From NCBI GenBank assembly GCA_963823675.1, contig CAWGMT010000025.1:62001-126000 (forward strand): a stretch of DNA of 64,000 nt, written 5' to 3'. Origin of the DNA: CAWGMT01 sp963823675. Lineage in GTDB: Bacteria > Planctomycetota > Planctomycetia > Isosphaerales > Isosphaeraceae. The notes under the pieces are model-generated. The model was not told the DNA's origin, did not search any database, and saw nothing but the letters and a program-made list of their open reading frames with translations. Below are positions 17,629 to 26,620 of the stretch, one piece after another (position 1 is the first letter of the stretch; every line of letters begins with the position of its first letter). The translations under genes were made by a program, and so were the position numbers.

Positions 17629-19467
17629 ATGGAAAACCCGCCGTCCGATGTCGACGATTCGCGCGCTGAACTGCCCGATTTCGGACCACGTAACGGTTCG
17701 AAGATAGACAGGCTCCCCTTGTGGTTATGCTGGGGCGGGTTGGTGCTTTTCGTTGTCTCGCTCTTGCTTCCCGCCATACGTGTCCAGGGGAGGGGAGAGT
17801 GGGTTGCCGGCGATCTTGGCTGCGTGTGCCTGATCCTTAGCTTTTACGCCTTTCCGTGCTGGGTCCCTCACGTCTTGACGATCGCGGCCCCATTCATCTG
17901 CACTTTTGCCGGAAAGACAGCCAAGAAGGCGGTTGGCGTGGTGTTGGCCTTGGCTACGTTGTCCATCCTTCAAGTGTGCATTCCCGAGGTCGTTAGGATA
18001 GGCTTCTTACACGGCCTGCTCGCGGGTTTCTGGCTGTGGGCTCTCGCGTTAATCACGACCACGGCGGGGCTCTTGATCGGGGGGTTTTCGCCGGGCCGCA
18101 CAACCAGTCCCTGGAAAAGGTCCGTCGAACTCCCGGCCAGCCACGAGCGGTCCCGGCGTGCGATCCTCCTCTGTTGGGCGGGCCTGGCGTTGCTCATCCT
18201 GTGGAACATCTCGGGAGGAAGCATTTACCTTATGAGCGGGGCCGGCGCACGAGGCGGCTTCCGGGATCTTCTCGTGCTAGCAATGTTGGCCATGGCCCCG
18301 CTTGTTTGTACGTTTGCAGGCGGCTGGACACAAAGAATCATGGCACTGGCGCTGGTGGCTTTTGCCTTATACCCGGTCGACCCGTCCTTGATGATCGCAG
18401 GGGTGAGCGCAGCGGGCTTGCTGGTTTCGGCTGGTTTCCCGAGCCGAAGAGCGCGGGCTGGTCTTGAAAATGCCGATCTCGAGGGGACCAAAACCAAAGG
18501 CGGCAACACAGACTCGACCTTTTCAGGCACCCGATCAGGACTGGGACCATCTCTGTGCTGGGTGGGCCTGGCAGCCGCCCTGGGGCTCGGATTGCTGCCG
18601 TTCCGCTTCATGTCGGCCAACGAAAAGGTCGGCACGTTAATCGCAGTTTATATTTTCAATCCGTATTTGGGCTATTCAGTCCTCGCCATGGCACCGCTGG
18701 TCTGCACTTTCTGCGGGCCTGTGGCGAGGAGAATTGTGGGAGGGTTACTGGCGTTGCAAGCGGCCGTCAACCTGCCGATGGTAATGTTATTCGGGCTCTA
18801 TGCGCTGCCCGACCTGATCGCATTTGTTCTGAGTGCCGCGGGGCTGCTCTCGTTGGATGTGCGGCCGGGAAAGAAGGCGAGCATCCCCTCCAGATTCGGA
18901 CGTTTTTCCGAAACGGTCACTGCCCGTTTGCTAGGGACGATGCTTGTGCTGCTCGTGGCTGCCCTCGCTCTGGGGGCCTGGCTGCTCCAACGGAAAGCGT
19001 CGGCACGGGCCGAATCCGCGATCAACGACCGGTTTGCGCACGAGGCCATCAGCAGGGTCGACCAGTTCGTCAGAGAAGAGGGGCGGTGGCCACGCTCATG
19101 GAGCGAGTTGGCGGGAGGGCCGATGCGAGTGATGTACGATTCGGAAAAGGCTGAGATGCGGAGGCGGATATCCATTGATTTTGGAGTCGATCCGCAAGAC
19201 GTGGCTCGGCAAGACCCTATGCGTTTCACCGCCATTCGACCAACCGGCCCGTCCGTCGAGTACCGCACCTGGGGCGCGGTCGAAGCCTTACAGCGCACGA
19301 TCCGCGAGTCGCTTCGAGGGAGCACCCGGATGCGACCGCCGCCTGCATCAAGGGCCAACTTACAGCCCACGATCCGCAAGTCGTTTCGAGGGAGCAACGA
19401 AGGATCGCCGGGCAGCCCATCAACAGACAGGAAAAAAGCAGGGAAGAGGCAAAAAACAGGGACATAG
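17629..19467 (+). CDS. Large multi-pass membrane protein with three internal repeats
   Basis: About 612 residues from ATG 17629 (MENPPSDVDDSRAE). Three repeats of about 150 residues each open with LCWxGL (LCWGGLVLFVVSLLLPA, LLCWAGLALLILW, LCWVGLAAALGLGLLPF) and contain APxxCTFAG-type motifs (APFICTFAGKTAKKAVG, APLVCTFAGGWTQRI, APLVCTFCGPVARRI). Each has several hydrophobic helices. A final helix (LLGTMLVLLVAALALGAWLL) precedes a soluble tail with FVREEGRWPRSWSELAGG. The last 60 residues contain a duplicated basic segment (TIRESLRGS / TIRKSFRGS) and run into a repeat shared with 16.2 and 21.2 kb, so the original C-terminus may differ. No family recognised; no transporter motif seen. Confidence 0.6.
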   Translation: MENPPSDVDDSRAELPDFGPRNGSKIDRLPLWLCWGGLVLFVVSLLLPAIRVQGRGEWVAGDLGCVCLILSFYAFPCWVPHVLTIAAPFICTFAGKTAKKAVGVVLALATLSILQVCIPEVVRIGFLHGLLAGFWLWALALITTTAGLLIGGFSPGRTTSPWKRSVELPASHERSRRAILLCWAGLALLILWNISGGSIYLMSGAGARGGFRDLLVLAMLAMAPLVCTFAGGWTQRIMALALVAFALYPVDPSLMIAGVSAAGLLVSAGFPSRRARAGLENADLEGTKTKGGNTDSTFSGTRSGLGPSLCWVGLAAALGLGLLPFRFMSANEKVGTLIAVYIFNPYLGYSVLAMAPLVCTFCGPVARRIVGGLLALQAAVNLPMVMLFGLYALPDLIAFVLSAAGLLSLDVRPGKKASIPSRFGRFSETVTARLLGTMLVLLVAALALGAWLLQRKASARAESAINDRFAHEAISRVDQFVREEGRWPRSWSELAGGPMRVMYDSEKAEMRRRISIDFGVDPQDVARQDPMRFTAIRPTGPSVEYRTWGAVEALQRTIRESLRGSTRMRPPPASRANLQPTIRKSFRGSNEGSPGSPSTDRKKAGKRQKTGT

Positions 19468-19561
19468 CATTTTAACCGTTCTCAGTGGCGCGTGGTTCGG
19501 AGCGATCGTTCGCTCGTACCTGGCTCTGCAAGCGGCCGGAGGCCCCTGCCGGGAAGGGTGC

Positions 19562-19789
19562 CTACCGGACCTGATCCCAAGTCTGGGCGTCGATTCCTGG
19601 GAACCGGTTCAAGCGGGCCAGGTTCGTCGTCGCAATCGTGACTGTATCGCGCGGCTGGCCGGGGACGGCCGCTTGGCCGGCAAGGATGGCATCGGCATCG
19701 AGAGCGTCGGGCGACGCCGTGGGGATGCCCGACTGTCGAAGGAAGGCCCAGAACTCCGCGGCCTTGATGATCGCGTCGGTCGATAGGGT
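19562..19789 (-). pseudogene. C-terminal half of a VapC-type PIN toxin
   Basis: The minus strand reads LSTDAIIKAAEFWAFLRQSG, IPTASPDALDADAILAGQAA, then TVTIATTNLARLNRFPGIDA and QTWDQVR before a stop at 19562. This is the second half of a PIN domain, with the central acidic residues of DALDADAILA and the ATTN motif intact. The N-terminal half, with the first catalytic Asp, is missing. Nearly the same segment lies at 21297-21515. Confidence 0.65.
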
Positions 19790-19910
19790 CCTGCGTCACC
19801 ACAAACCTTTGTCAGAGACCTTGGCACGCCTCCGATTTGATTCAACATATCATCCTGGACATTGATCGCATTACACTAGATCAATCTTGAACGTTCAGGA
19901 GACCGCGGCC

Positions 19911-20156
19911 ATGGACACCGAACGCCCGGCAACCGGTTGCCTCATGGTATTTCAGTCGGGCTTCATGGGGGCAGTGGTCGCCTCTCTCCTCTGGTGGCTC
20001 TTTGTGGTGCTGGGAGCCAGCAACCAGGCGCCGGCAGGGGCGATCTTTCCGAGCGCAAGGGGTTTTGCCATAGTTTACACGCCGCTCGTAGCGCTATTCG
20101 GTTTCGTGGCGGGCGCGGCCGTCGTGGTGACGAAAATCAGGCTGTTGACAAGCTGA
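19911..20156 (+). CDS. Small two-helix membrane protein
   Basis: 81 residues from ATG 19911, preceded by CAGGAGACC. Two hydrophobic helices are visible (GFMGAVVASLLWWLFVVLG and FAIVYTPLVALFGFVAGAAV). No family recognised. It faces a broken PH-domain gene on the other strand. Confidence 0.5.
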   Translation: MDTERPATGCLMVFQSGFMGAVVASLLWWLFVVLGASNQAPAGAIFPSARGFAIVYTPLVALFGFVAGAAVVVTKIRLLTS

Positions 20157-20269
20157 TCGAGGACCTGGAGCGGAAAAATGCTCGGAAGTAAGCAGCCGGT
20201 GAGGTGCGCTCCATGCAGAGCAGAGGCACGGCACCGAACCCGTCATCATGGGCGTCATGAGCGACGCTC

Positions 20270-20784
20270 TCAGAGTTCGAGCCGCCTGGAGTCTTCCTGG
20301 GTGCCCTCGTCTCGCCCGCGTAACCCCGGCACGCGCTCGGCGAGCTCGCGGAGGAACTCCGTCTTGTTGGCCGGGGAAATCCTCAGCGGCCAGCCGGCGG
20401 CACGGCCACCCGGACCGCGGAATCTGATGCAAACCATATCCCAGGACATCGCGAAATTTCAACCCGGGCCATGCAGTACGCGCGTGGGAATCGCCTCGGC
20501 GATTGAGGAGAGCCGGTATCGCGGCCGGATGGGCCCAAACCGCACGACAAGCTCCTCGGGCGTGATCTCATAGGAGACCGCTTGTAGCTCCACAACACGA
20601 TCGCGCACACGGCAATCATCACCACCCCACCCATCGCTAGCAACACGCGGCCCGCCACGGGCAATTCGCTCTAGGGGTTGACGATCCCGGCGTAGAGCAG
20701 CACCACGCCAACGGTTACGCCCGTCAGCGAAAGCCCGACGAACAGGAGCACGCTCCACCAAGCCTTTTTGGATCTGTACATCAT
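20270..20784 (-). pseudogene. PH-like domain membrane protein, one stop and two frameshifts
   Basis: A good GGAGG precedes ATG 20784 (MMYRSKKAWWSVLLFVG). The first helix ends at an in-frame TAG (LLYAGIVNP*). The same frame resumes with a second helix (AMGGVVMIAVCAIVLWSY). A shift near 20575 leads to a PH-domain core (YEITPEELVVRFGPIRPRY, LSSIAEAIPTR). A second shift near 20460 leads to the C-terminal SPANKTEFLRELAERVPGLR and a stop at 20270. Three lesions make loss of function likely, whatever the assembly quality. Confidence 0.65.
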
Positions 20785-20824
20785 TTGGAATCCTCCGTCA
20801 GGCTGCGACCGATCACCGACCGGC

Positions 20825-21055
20825 TCACTTTTGGTGTCGCCTGACATAATCGCGTCCCGCGAGGCCACCCACAACTCCAGCAACCGGGGACAGAACCAAA
20901 CTCAGGTAGAACACGATCGCGCCGGGGCCGGGGCCCGAAGGGGAAACCATGTCCAGAAGACTAGACAATACTACCATGACTACGAATGTGCCAAGGAAAC
21001 CCGGCAAGCATCCTCCCAGTCCACTCAGAACTGCGTTTCCGGAATCCGGTTGCAC
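20825..21055 (-). CDS. Small two-helix membrane protein
   Basis: 76 residues from GTG 21055, preceded by GGAG; a longer open frame to 21295 runs through repeat sequence and is unlikely to be coding. The helices are GFLGTFVVMVVLSSLLDMV and IVFYLSLVLSPVAGVVGGLA, then a basic end (GRDYVRRHQK). It sits 40 bases upstream of the broken PH-domain gene on the same strand, so the two were probably an operon. Confidence 0.45.
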   Translation of the reverse strand: MQPDSGNAVLSGLGGCLPGFLGTFVVMVVLSSLLDMVSPSGPGPGAIVFYLSLVLSPVAGVVGGLAGRDYVRRHQK

Positions 21056-21174
21056 TTGGGAGACTCCGATGTTGTCGATCAATGTGCAAAACTCTTTTAT
21101 AGAACCAACTGATTGTACCCTCACCGGGGTGAATGAGACATTCCCACACCTGGAGGATTTTGGTAGGGGGGAAA

Positions 21175-21299
21175 AACAGGGACCTAGCGCATTAGTCGTT
21201 CTCGGTGCAGTGTGGTTCGGAGCGCGGTGTCGCTTTTCCTTGGCTCGACGAGCGAAGCGGCGCCCCGGCCCTGCAGGATGCCTACCGGACTTCATCCTA
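21175..21299. repeat. Repeat module shared with 16178-16290 and 19455-19564
   Basis: The three copies share, in order: AAAAACAGGGACCTAGCG (variants at 16180 and 19453), a CGTTCTCRGT segment, GTGGTTCGGAGCG, CTGGCTCGAC or similar, and GGTGCCTACCGGAYCTGATC up to the PIN stop codon. Each copy lies just downstream of a PIN/VapC tail. The unit was probably duplicated together with the toxin genes. Confidence 0.55.
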
Positions 21300-21515
21300 G
21301 ATCTGGGCGTCGATTCCGGGGAAGCGGTTCAAGTGCGCCACGTTCGTCGTTGCGATCGTGACGGTATCCCCTGGCACACCGGCGAGCGCCGCTTGACCGG
21401 CAAGGATGGCATCGGCGTCGAGGGAGTCGGGCGACGCCGTCGGGATGCCCGACTGTCGCAGGAACGCCCAGAACTCCGCAGCCTTGATGATCGCGTCGGT
21501 CGTCAGGGCCAGGTG
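21297..21515 (-). pseudogene. C-terminal half of a VapC-type PIN toxin, premature stop
   Basis: The minus strand reads LALTTDAIIKAAEFWAFLRQ, SGIPTASPDSLDADAILAGQ and TVTIATTNVAHLNRFPGIDA before TAG at 21297. In the sister copies this codon is TGG (QTWDQ), so the last residues have been cut by a point change. The first half of the PIN domain is absent, as at 19562. The longer open frame to 21890 overlaps the MazF pair and is not coding. Confidence 0.65.
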
Positions 21516-21599
21516 GTCAAAACCGCGAACCAGTCCGCCGACGCGTAAGTTCTGGCCGGTTGTTGGCGGAGATGTTAAGTTTGAAAGCCGGAGGTGCCC

Positions 21600-21866
21600 A
21601 TGAACATCACGCCCGAGATTCGGCAAGCGATCGAGCGATCCGGAGACGAACCACTCCGACTCGAAGACCCATTGAACTGCGAGACGTACGTTCTCCTGAA
21701 GGCCTCCACGTTCGAAAGGATTGAGCGAATCCTCGCTCCTCTCATCTGCAAGCAGGATGACTGGCAATTGGCGGACGCTTATGCCGTCGCCGATGAGGCG
21801 TTCCGCGAAGGCTGGGAGGCACCCGGCATGTCGGATTACGACGATTACGAGAAGCATCGGCCGTGA
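21600..21866 (+). CDS. Antitoxin of a MazF/PemK-type module
   Basis: 88 residues. CCGGAGGTGCCC precedes ATG 21600. The protein is acidic, without a clear AbrB or RHH signature; the C-terminal end (AVADEAFREGWEAPGMSDYD and DYEKHRP) looks like the disordered toxin-binding tail of an antitoxin. The stop overlaps the toxin start by four bases (GTGA at 21863). The role is inferred from that coupling. The first half (RLEDPLNCETYVLLKASTFE) is similar to proteins often found upstream of PemK toxins. Confidence 0.65.
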   Translation: MNITPEIRQAIERSGDEPLRLEDPLNCETYVLLKASTFERIERILAPLICKQDDWQLADAYAVADEAFREGWEAPGMSDYDDYEKHRP

Positions 21867-22213
21867 ACCGTGGCGATGTCGTACTGGCATTCTACCCGTT
21901 TGCCTCCGGTGCGGGAGGCAAGAGGCGCCCTGGTCTCGTCGTGCAAAACGACGCCGACAATTCGCGGATGGCGGCCACGATCCTGGCCCAGATCACGACC
22001 AACCTCGCGCGAGCAGGCGAGCCGACGCACCTGTTAATTGAGGCGTCCACCAACGAAGGCCAGAGTTCCGGTTTGCTGCACGATTCACTCGTGTCGTGCA
22101 ATAACCTGATCACGATCGAGTTCACGCGGGTCCACAAGGTGATCGGTCACCGTCCGGCTACAACGATGCAGAAAGTCGATGATTGCCTGAAAGCCGCACT
22201 CGGTTTACGGTGA
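21863..22213 (+). CDS. PemK/MazF-family endoribonuclease toxin
   Basis: 116 residues starting at GTG 21863. It begins MNRGDVVLAFYPFASGAGGK, RRPGLVVQND, the standard first strands and the catalytic Arg region (KRRPGLVVQ) of the PemK/MazF fold, and continues with TILAQITTN, SGLLHDSLVSCNNLITIEFT and RVHKVIGH, which includes the conserved S-x-V-x-C-x-N-L strand. These toxins cut mRNA at short motifs; the target here is unknown. Intact and of normal length. Confidence 0.85.
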   Translation: MNRGDVVLAFYPFASGAGGKRRPGLVVQNDADNSRMAATILAQITTNLARAGEPTHLLIEASTNEGQSSGLLHDSLVSCNNLITIEFTRVHKVIGHRPATTMQKVDDCLKAALGLR

Positions 22214-22837
22214 CTCCGCTCCGAAGTTGGCGTGGGAAACCGGCGCCGAGTGTAATCTTCGTCGATCAATGGGACGATCCCTTCTGAGGTATTTGGCACG
22301 CTCCTCGTCACCGACAAGCGTTAAGAAACCCGTGGTTAAGCCTCTTAGCCTGCCGTTGATTTCTCGCCCGAGTTTCTTTACCCCTTAAAGGGGACTTTAC
22401 GGTTGGATCGAGGAAGTGGCTGGCACAGTTAAATCAACGGCCGTTTGATCAATGACTGCCGAAGCACGAAAGGAAATCGATTCGCCACCGATGCCGGCGC
22501 CGCGAATGCAGAAATCGTGCGTTTGAGTGACGGCCCCCCAGTGCTAGAAGCGCCACCCAATCCTGAAGTCGATCGATGCCTCGAACTCCGTTGGGCTGTG
22601 CGCCGGGCGCGCGTCGGTGCCGTCGGACCGAAGCGCGCAACGCGGCTCGCGGTTCGTAGGCCAAGGCGAAGGTCCCAACGCAGAAGGAATTCTGTTCGCT
22701 AGTTCAGCGGTGCGCTTTCTGCGCAGAAGGGCGCACTCGGCGATGAGAGTCACCGGAGCCTGCTTCGAGATCGCCAAGCGGCCGACGGCGGCCCCGAGCC
22801 ACATCTCGGCTCGGATGGGCCGAGACGTCCGAATCCG
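22214..22837. other. Gene-free stretch, nothing recognised
   Basis: Open frames on both strands are short, overlap each other and lack family resemblance. A GGGACTTTACGG segment near 22390 and TTAAGCCTCTTAGCC near 22335 may be part of a terminator for the toxin operon, but no strong stem was found. Confidence 0.3.
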
Positions 22838-23641
22838 CTACTCGACCGTCGGCGTCATCTCAACGGTCAGGTCGGCCGAGCCGTCGTCGGGCAAGCTCTT
22901 GAGATAGGTCCCGACCAGGGCTACGTCAGTGGGAGGGAGGCTCCCGCGTTCGCGGCGATAGATCTCCCTGGCCAGCATGAGGACGAGGTCGCTGTAGGCC
23001 CCGCGGTCCCGCAGACGATCCGGTGACCAAGGCCATTGAACGTTGTTCGCCACGAGGATTCGCAGCTTGATGTCGTTGGTCGTGACCAGCCAACTGGCCA
23101 CCTCCCGCGGCGACAGCGCGCGAGCGTCCGCCGGCGCGTCAGGGCTGACGTGATACAGCGACGCGCCACTCGTCTGCTTTGCGATGCGGAAGCGCGCTCT
23201 TGCAGCCGGCTTGCGTCGCCAGGGTTGCTCCACGTGCGCCAGGTAGTTAGCGTAGAGCAGCCGCAGGACGCGACGGCTGCGTTCGGGCTCGCGCAAGAGG
23301 AAGCGGCGCGCGGCATAGAGATAATTGACCGTGTCGGGCGATAACTGCATGTCGCCCAGGCGGTAGGTATATTCCCACCCGATCTCCTCCCACGTGAGGA
23401 GAGGGACTGGCTGCTCCAGCACGCGCATTATCTCGAGATATGCCGCTTTAATCGCCAAGGAATCCCAGGCGGGCCTTGGCTCACTCTTGAGCACGTCGTC
23501 CAAGGCGTTACGAAGCTGGGGGATCGTGGTCCTCGGATCGGCCGCCCCGGTCTCGAGCCGTTGCTGCAGGAAACCGTTCCAATATGCGTCGAGATCCTGA
23601 CGCTGCCGTAAGCTCCCCCGCCGCCTGGTGTGAGTTGCCAT
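22838..23641 (-). CDS. Hypothetical protein conserved in planctomycetes (inferred)
   Basis: 267 residues. The protein is rich in Arg and Trp, with segments such as LLYANYLAHVEQPWRRKPAA, LSPREVASWLVTTNDIKLR and LAREIYRRERGSLPPTDVAL, ending in VGTYLKSLPDDGSADLTVEM. The ending resembles a family I associate with Isosphaeraceae proteins that normally carry an N-terminal membrane helix; none is seen here, and no clear ribosome binding site precedes ATG 23641, so the 5' end may be lost. Function unknown. Confidence 0.55.
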   Translation of the reverse strand: MATHTRRRGSLRQRQDLDAYWNGFLQQRLETGAADPRTTIPQLRNALDDVLKSEPRPAWDSLAIKAAYLEIMRVLEQPVPLLTWEEIGWEYTYRLGDMQLSPDTVNYLYAARRFLLREPERSRRVLRLLYANYLAHVEQPWRRKPAARARFRIAKQTSGASLYHVSPDAPADARALSPREVASWLVTTNDIKLRILVANNVQWPWSPDRLRDRGAYSDLVLMLAREIYRRERGSLPPTDVALVGTYLKSLPDDGSADLTVEMTPTVE

Positions 23642-23704
23642 GCGGAGGACCGCGCGATAACAGAAAGAACTCCGGTCTCCGACGCTCCCGGCTTGCCTGT
23701 TCGA

Positions 23705-25240
23705 TCAAACCCATCCATCCTTCGGCCCCTCGGCACCGAACCAGCGTTCCGTGATCACTTTCTCGCGCGTGTAGAAAGCAACGGCGTCAGCACCCTGTGC
23801 ATAGAGATCACCGTTAATCGAACTCTTCCAGCCGCCGAATGGAAAGAACCCCATCGGCGCCGGCACGCCGACATTGATGCCGAGCATCCCGGCCTGGATG
23901 CGTTCGCGGAAGGTGCGGGCTGCTGCCCCGGATTGCGTGAAAAGCGAGGCCGTGTTGCCGTATCGGCTGCGGTTTGTCAACGTGATCGCCGCGTCCAGGT
24001 CCGGGGCGCGCATCAAGCTCACCACCGGGCCAAAAATCTCCTCCCGGCCGACGAACATCTCCGGTGTCACATCGTCGAAGACCGTCGGCCCGATGAAGCA
24101 ACCCCGCGGCCTGTGGGCTACGGTTTGGGAACGGCCGTCGAGGCGAAGCCGGGCTCCTTCCGCCACCCCGCGCTCGATCGCTGCCCGGATCCGCTTTTCC
24201 TGATCTCGGTTCACCACGGGACAGAGCGTCGCGGTGTCGTCCAGACCGTCTCCCAGCTTGAGTTCACCCGCCGAGCGGATGAAGGCATCGACGACGGCGT
24301 CCTGTCGCACTCGATCGCCGACCGCAACCAGCACGCTCCCGGCAAGACAGCGCTGTCCCGCAGAGCCGAAGCACGATCCAATCAGGGCGGGCAGGCTGCG
24401 CTCCAGGTCGGCATCGGGCAGGACGAGCAGATGGTTCTTCGCTCCGCCGTGTGCCTGAACACGCTTTTTGTGAGCCGCTGCGGTGCTGTAGACCGACTCC
24501 GCCACTGCCGACGTGCCGACGAAGGAAACTGCTTGGACATGCGGGTTGGCGATGAGCCGTTCGCTTACTTCCTTGCTCCCCTGCACCACGCCGACGACAC
24601 CCGGCGGCAAGCCGGCATCAGCGAACAGCTCCACGAGCCGGGTGCCGGTGAGCGGTGCCTTCTCGGCAGGCTTGAGGAGGAACGTGTTCCCGCAGGCGAC
24701 GGCGACCGACATCATCCACAGCGGAATCAAGGCCGGGAAATTGAACGGCGGAATGCCGACCACCACACCCATAGGTTCGCGGATGGTATGGCAGTCGACA
24801 TCCCGCGAAATGTCGGTCAGAGTCTGTCCCATCAACTGGGAGGGAATGCCGCAGGCGAATTCGACGACGTCAAGCCCTCGCCGCAGCGAGCCGCGCGCCT
24901 CGCTGAACAACTTGCCGTTTTCGCGGACGATGCTGTGTGCTACGTCCGAGAAGTTCTTTTCCAGCAGCTCCCGGAACTTGAACAGGACGTGGGCCCGATC
25001 CGGCGCTGGAGTGGCGCGCCAGCCAGGGAAGGCTCGGGCGGCAGCAGCGCATGCCTCGTCCACCTGTTCCGGCGCGGCCTCGCGCACCGGCGCCAGCATC
25101 TCGGCCGTGTCCGCCGGATTGTAGATGTCGCGGCTCGTGTTCCCAAGGCCCTCGACCCAGGTTCCGCCGATCAGGTTCAGCGCGGAAGCCGAACGCGAGG
25201 ATGTCGTAGGCGACCGATCAGAGGCAGCAATGGTGCTCAT
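23705..25240 (-). CDS. mmsA: CoA-acylating methylmalonate-semialdehyde dehydrogenase
   Basis: 511 residues from ATG 25240, chosen for the GGAGG before it; the frame is open to 25279. An aldehyde dehydrogenase throughout: IPPFNFPALIPLWMM, the cofactor region VSFVGTSAVAESVY, the catalytic Cys in SAGQRCLAGS, and NGDLYAQGADAVAFYTREK at the end, which together mark the MMSDH (MmsA/IolA) subgroup. It oxidises methylmalonate or malonate semialdehyde to propionyl- or acetyl-CoA with NAD+ and CoA in valine, beta-alanine or myo-inositol breakdown. No other pathway genes are adjacent. Complete and intact. Confidence 0.93.
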   Translation of the reverse strand: MSTIAASDRSPTTSSRSASALNLIGGTWVEGLGNTSRDIYNPADTAEMLAPVREAAPEQVDEACAAAARAFPGWRATPAPDRAHVLFKFRELLEKNFSDVAHSIVRENGKLFSEARGSLRRGLDVVEFACGIPSQLMGQTLTDISRDVDCHTIREPMGVVVGIPPFNFPALIPLWMMSVAVACGNTFLLKPAEKAPLTGTRLVELFADAGLPPGVVGVVQGSKEVSERLIANPHVQAVSFVGTSAVAESVYSTAAAHKKRVQAHGGAKNHLLVLPDADLERSLPALIGSCFGSAGQRCLAGSVLVAVGDRVRQDAVVDAFIRSAGELKLGDGLDDTATLCPVVNRDQEKRIRAAIERGVAEGARLRLDGRSQTVAHRPRGCFIGPTVFDDVTPEMFVGREEIFGPVVSLMRAPDLDAAITLTNRSRYGNTASLFTQSGAAARTFRERIQAGMLGINVGVPAPMGFFPFGGWKSSINGDLYAQGADAVAFYTREKVITERWFGAEGPKDGWV

Positions 25241-25328
25241 GAAGTCCTCCGGAAGCTGGAGAGTCCGATCTGCGGCCAAGGAGCCTTGCCCGGGCTCGAC
25301 GAATCAGACAGAACTGCAGGGCTAGCGC

Positions 25329-25564
25329 CTAATCCTGTTCACCGAGAGTTTGGGCGTACGTTTTGCCATACGGATAGAAGAGTTCCTTGCGGCCTTGCTG
25401 CCACGCCGCTTTGAGTTCTGGGGTTGTGATGTCCCAGTCCGGCCGGCATTTATGAGAACCATCGGATGTTGTCCTTGGAGTTCCGAGAGCTTCCGACGCT
25501 TCGTCGTGTGATCGGTAAGCTCGTAATCGGGGAACACAGCTCCTGAAACAATATCAGATCGCAT
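25329..25564 (-). pseudogene. Peroxiredoxin-like gene with its middle deleted
   Basis: The 5' part (MRSDIVSGAVFPDYELTDHT, KLSELQGQHPMVLI) is the start of an AhpC/TSA-type peroxiredoxin. It jumps directly, with a frame change near 25445, into the family's C-terminal end (PDWDITTPELKAAWQQGRKE, LFYPYGKTYAQTLGEQD), stop at 25329. The central part with the peroxidatic Cys is missing, so the product cannot be active. It lies just upstream of mmsA on the same strand. Confidence 0.65.
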
Positions 25565-25977
25565 ATCCAGTCCTCGACAGTTGGACGTGCACCGCCAGCG
25601 TTACGAGTCGATGGTTCGGTGCGCCTTGCTTCGGATCATCGTCTTCTCGATGCCGATTACCAGATCTTCCCGGGGACGCGAGCAGCAAATCAATAGGTTT
25701 CCCGCCGCCCTAGGCGCGAGCGGCTCAGGGCGAAGAAACGGGGACATTCCTCAATCACTTGGCAAGCCAGCGAAGATGGTTTGATTCAGATCTCTGGTCT
25801 TGCCGAAACAATTGAGGAATATCTCCCTGACTGGGCATCTGCCCTCTGGCTGGTCCCCCTGGTTTGACCCCTCAAGGGAGGACAGATCGAAGCCACTCCG
25901 GGATGGGTTCCTGGAGATGACGCAGTTGCCCGTGTTCGAAAACGGCGACCTGACGGTAGGGGACATTCAGGTCGCTG
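25565..25977. other. Intergenic stretch, no gene recognised
   Basis: It contains AAACGGGGACATTCCTCAATCACTTGG near 25736-25762 in a locally repetitive context; GGGGACATTC recurs at 25959. The motif resembles sequences found at ends of transposon fragments, but no transposase is visible. Confidence 0.3.
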
Positions 25978-26352
25978 TCACGGGCATGGGCCCGCCTGGA
26001 ATTCCCGACCCACGAATCGCCCCACGGTTCGCGTGCCGTCGGCAGCGACGCGGACCACCAGGCCCCGCGAGCCTGGAACCGGCTGATAGTGGGGAAACGG
26101 CCTCAAGTCAAGGTAATCCACCACACGCTGGCGCCCCGTGGCCGAATCCACCGAGCCCAGGCACTCGGAAAGCGGCACCGCTGCGCCGGCACGCCGGAGG
26201 GCGAGTGCTCGGGAGCCCTCGAGTAAAGGTTCGATCGCTCGGCCGAGTTGTGCCCAAAACTCGATCTGACCGGCAATTGAGCGCTCCGCGATCTCTGCGG
26301 TTAGTCGGGCATCGAGGATGAGTTCATCAGATATCTTGACGGGTTGACTCAT
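25978..26352 (-). CDS. ParD-like antitoxin, no partner visible
   Basis: 124 residues. The start MSQPVKISDELILDARLTAE, IAERSIAGQIEFWAQLGRAI is the hallmark of the ParD-like/TA_anti ribbon-helix-helix family. The C-terminal half (RPFPHYQPVPGSRGLVVRVA, ADGTRTVGRFVGREF) is a less conserved extension. These antitoxins usually precede a zeta-like or other toxin gene; downstream (25565-25977) none is recognisable, so this is an orphan. RBS is weak. Confidence 0.65.
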   Translation of the reverse strand: MSQPVKISDELILDARLTAEIAERSIAGQIEFWAQLGRAIEPLLEGSRALALRRAGAAVPLSECLGSVDSATGRQRVVDYLDLRPFPHYQPVPGSRGLVVRVAADGTRTVGRFVGREFQAGPCP

Positions 26353-26620
26353 GCCTCAACGGTAGCATTTTGCTACCAACTTGCCAAGTCGTCAACGCGC
26401 GGGCTTCCACGACGCGGCGAGCGAATGGTACTGAGCGCCTAAGCGGGACCCACCCCCTTTTTAAAAATGGCCGTTCTGGGCAAGAACGGCAACCTGGTTT
26501 TAGGCCGACTTTCGACCCTTGTTTCTGTCTCGTCGACTCGCGAAAGCGATAGCTCTCGCCATTCATCTCGAGAATGTGGCAAGAGAGCTGTGGCCGCGCG
26601 CTGAAGTCGAACGTGTGGGA

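Noticed and set aside
23630..25414. 594-residue open frame opposite mmsA
   Set aside because: Shadow of the dehydrogenase gene; composition is rich in Arg, Gly and His with no domain.
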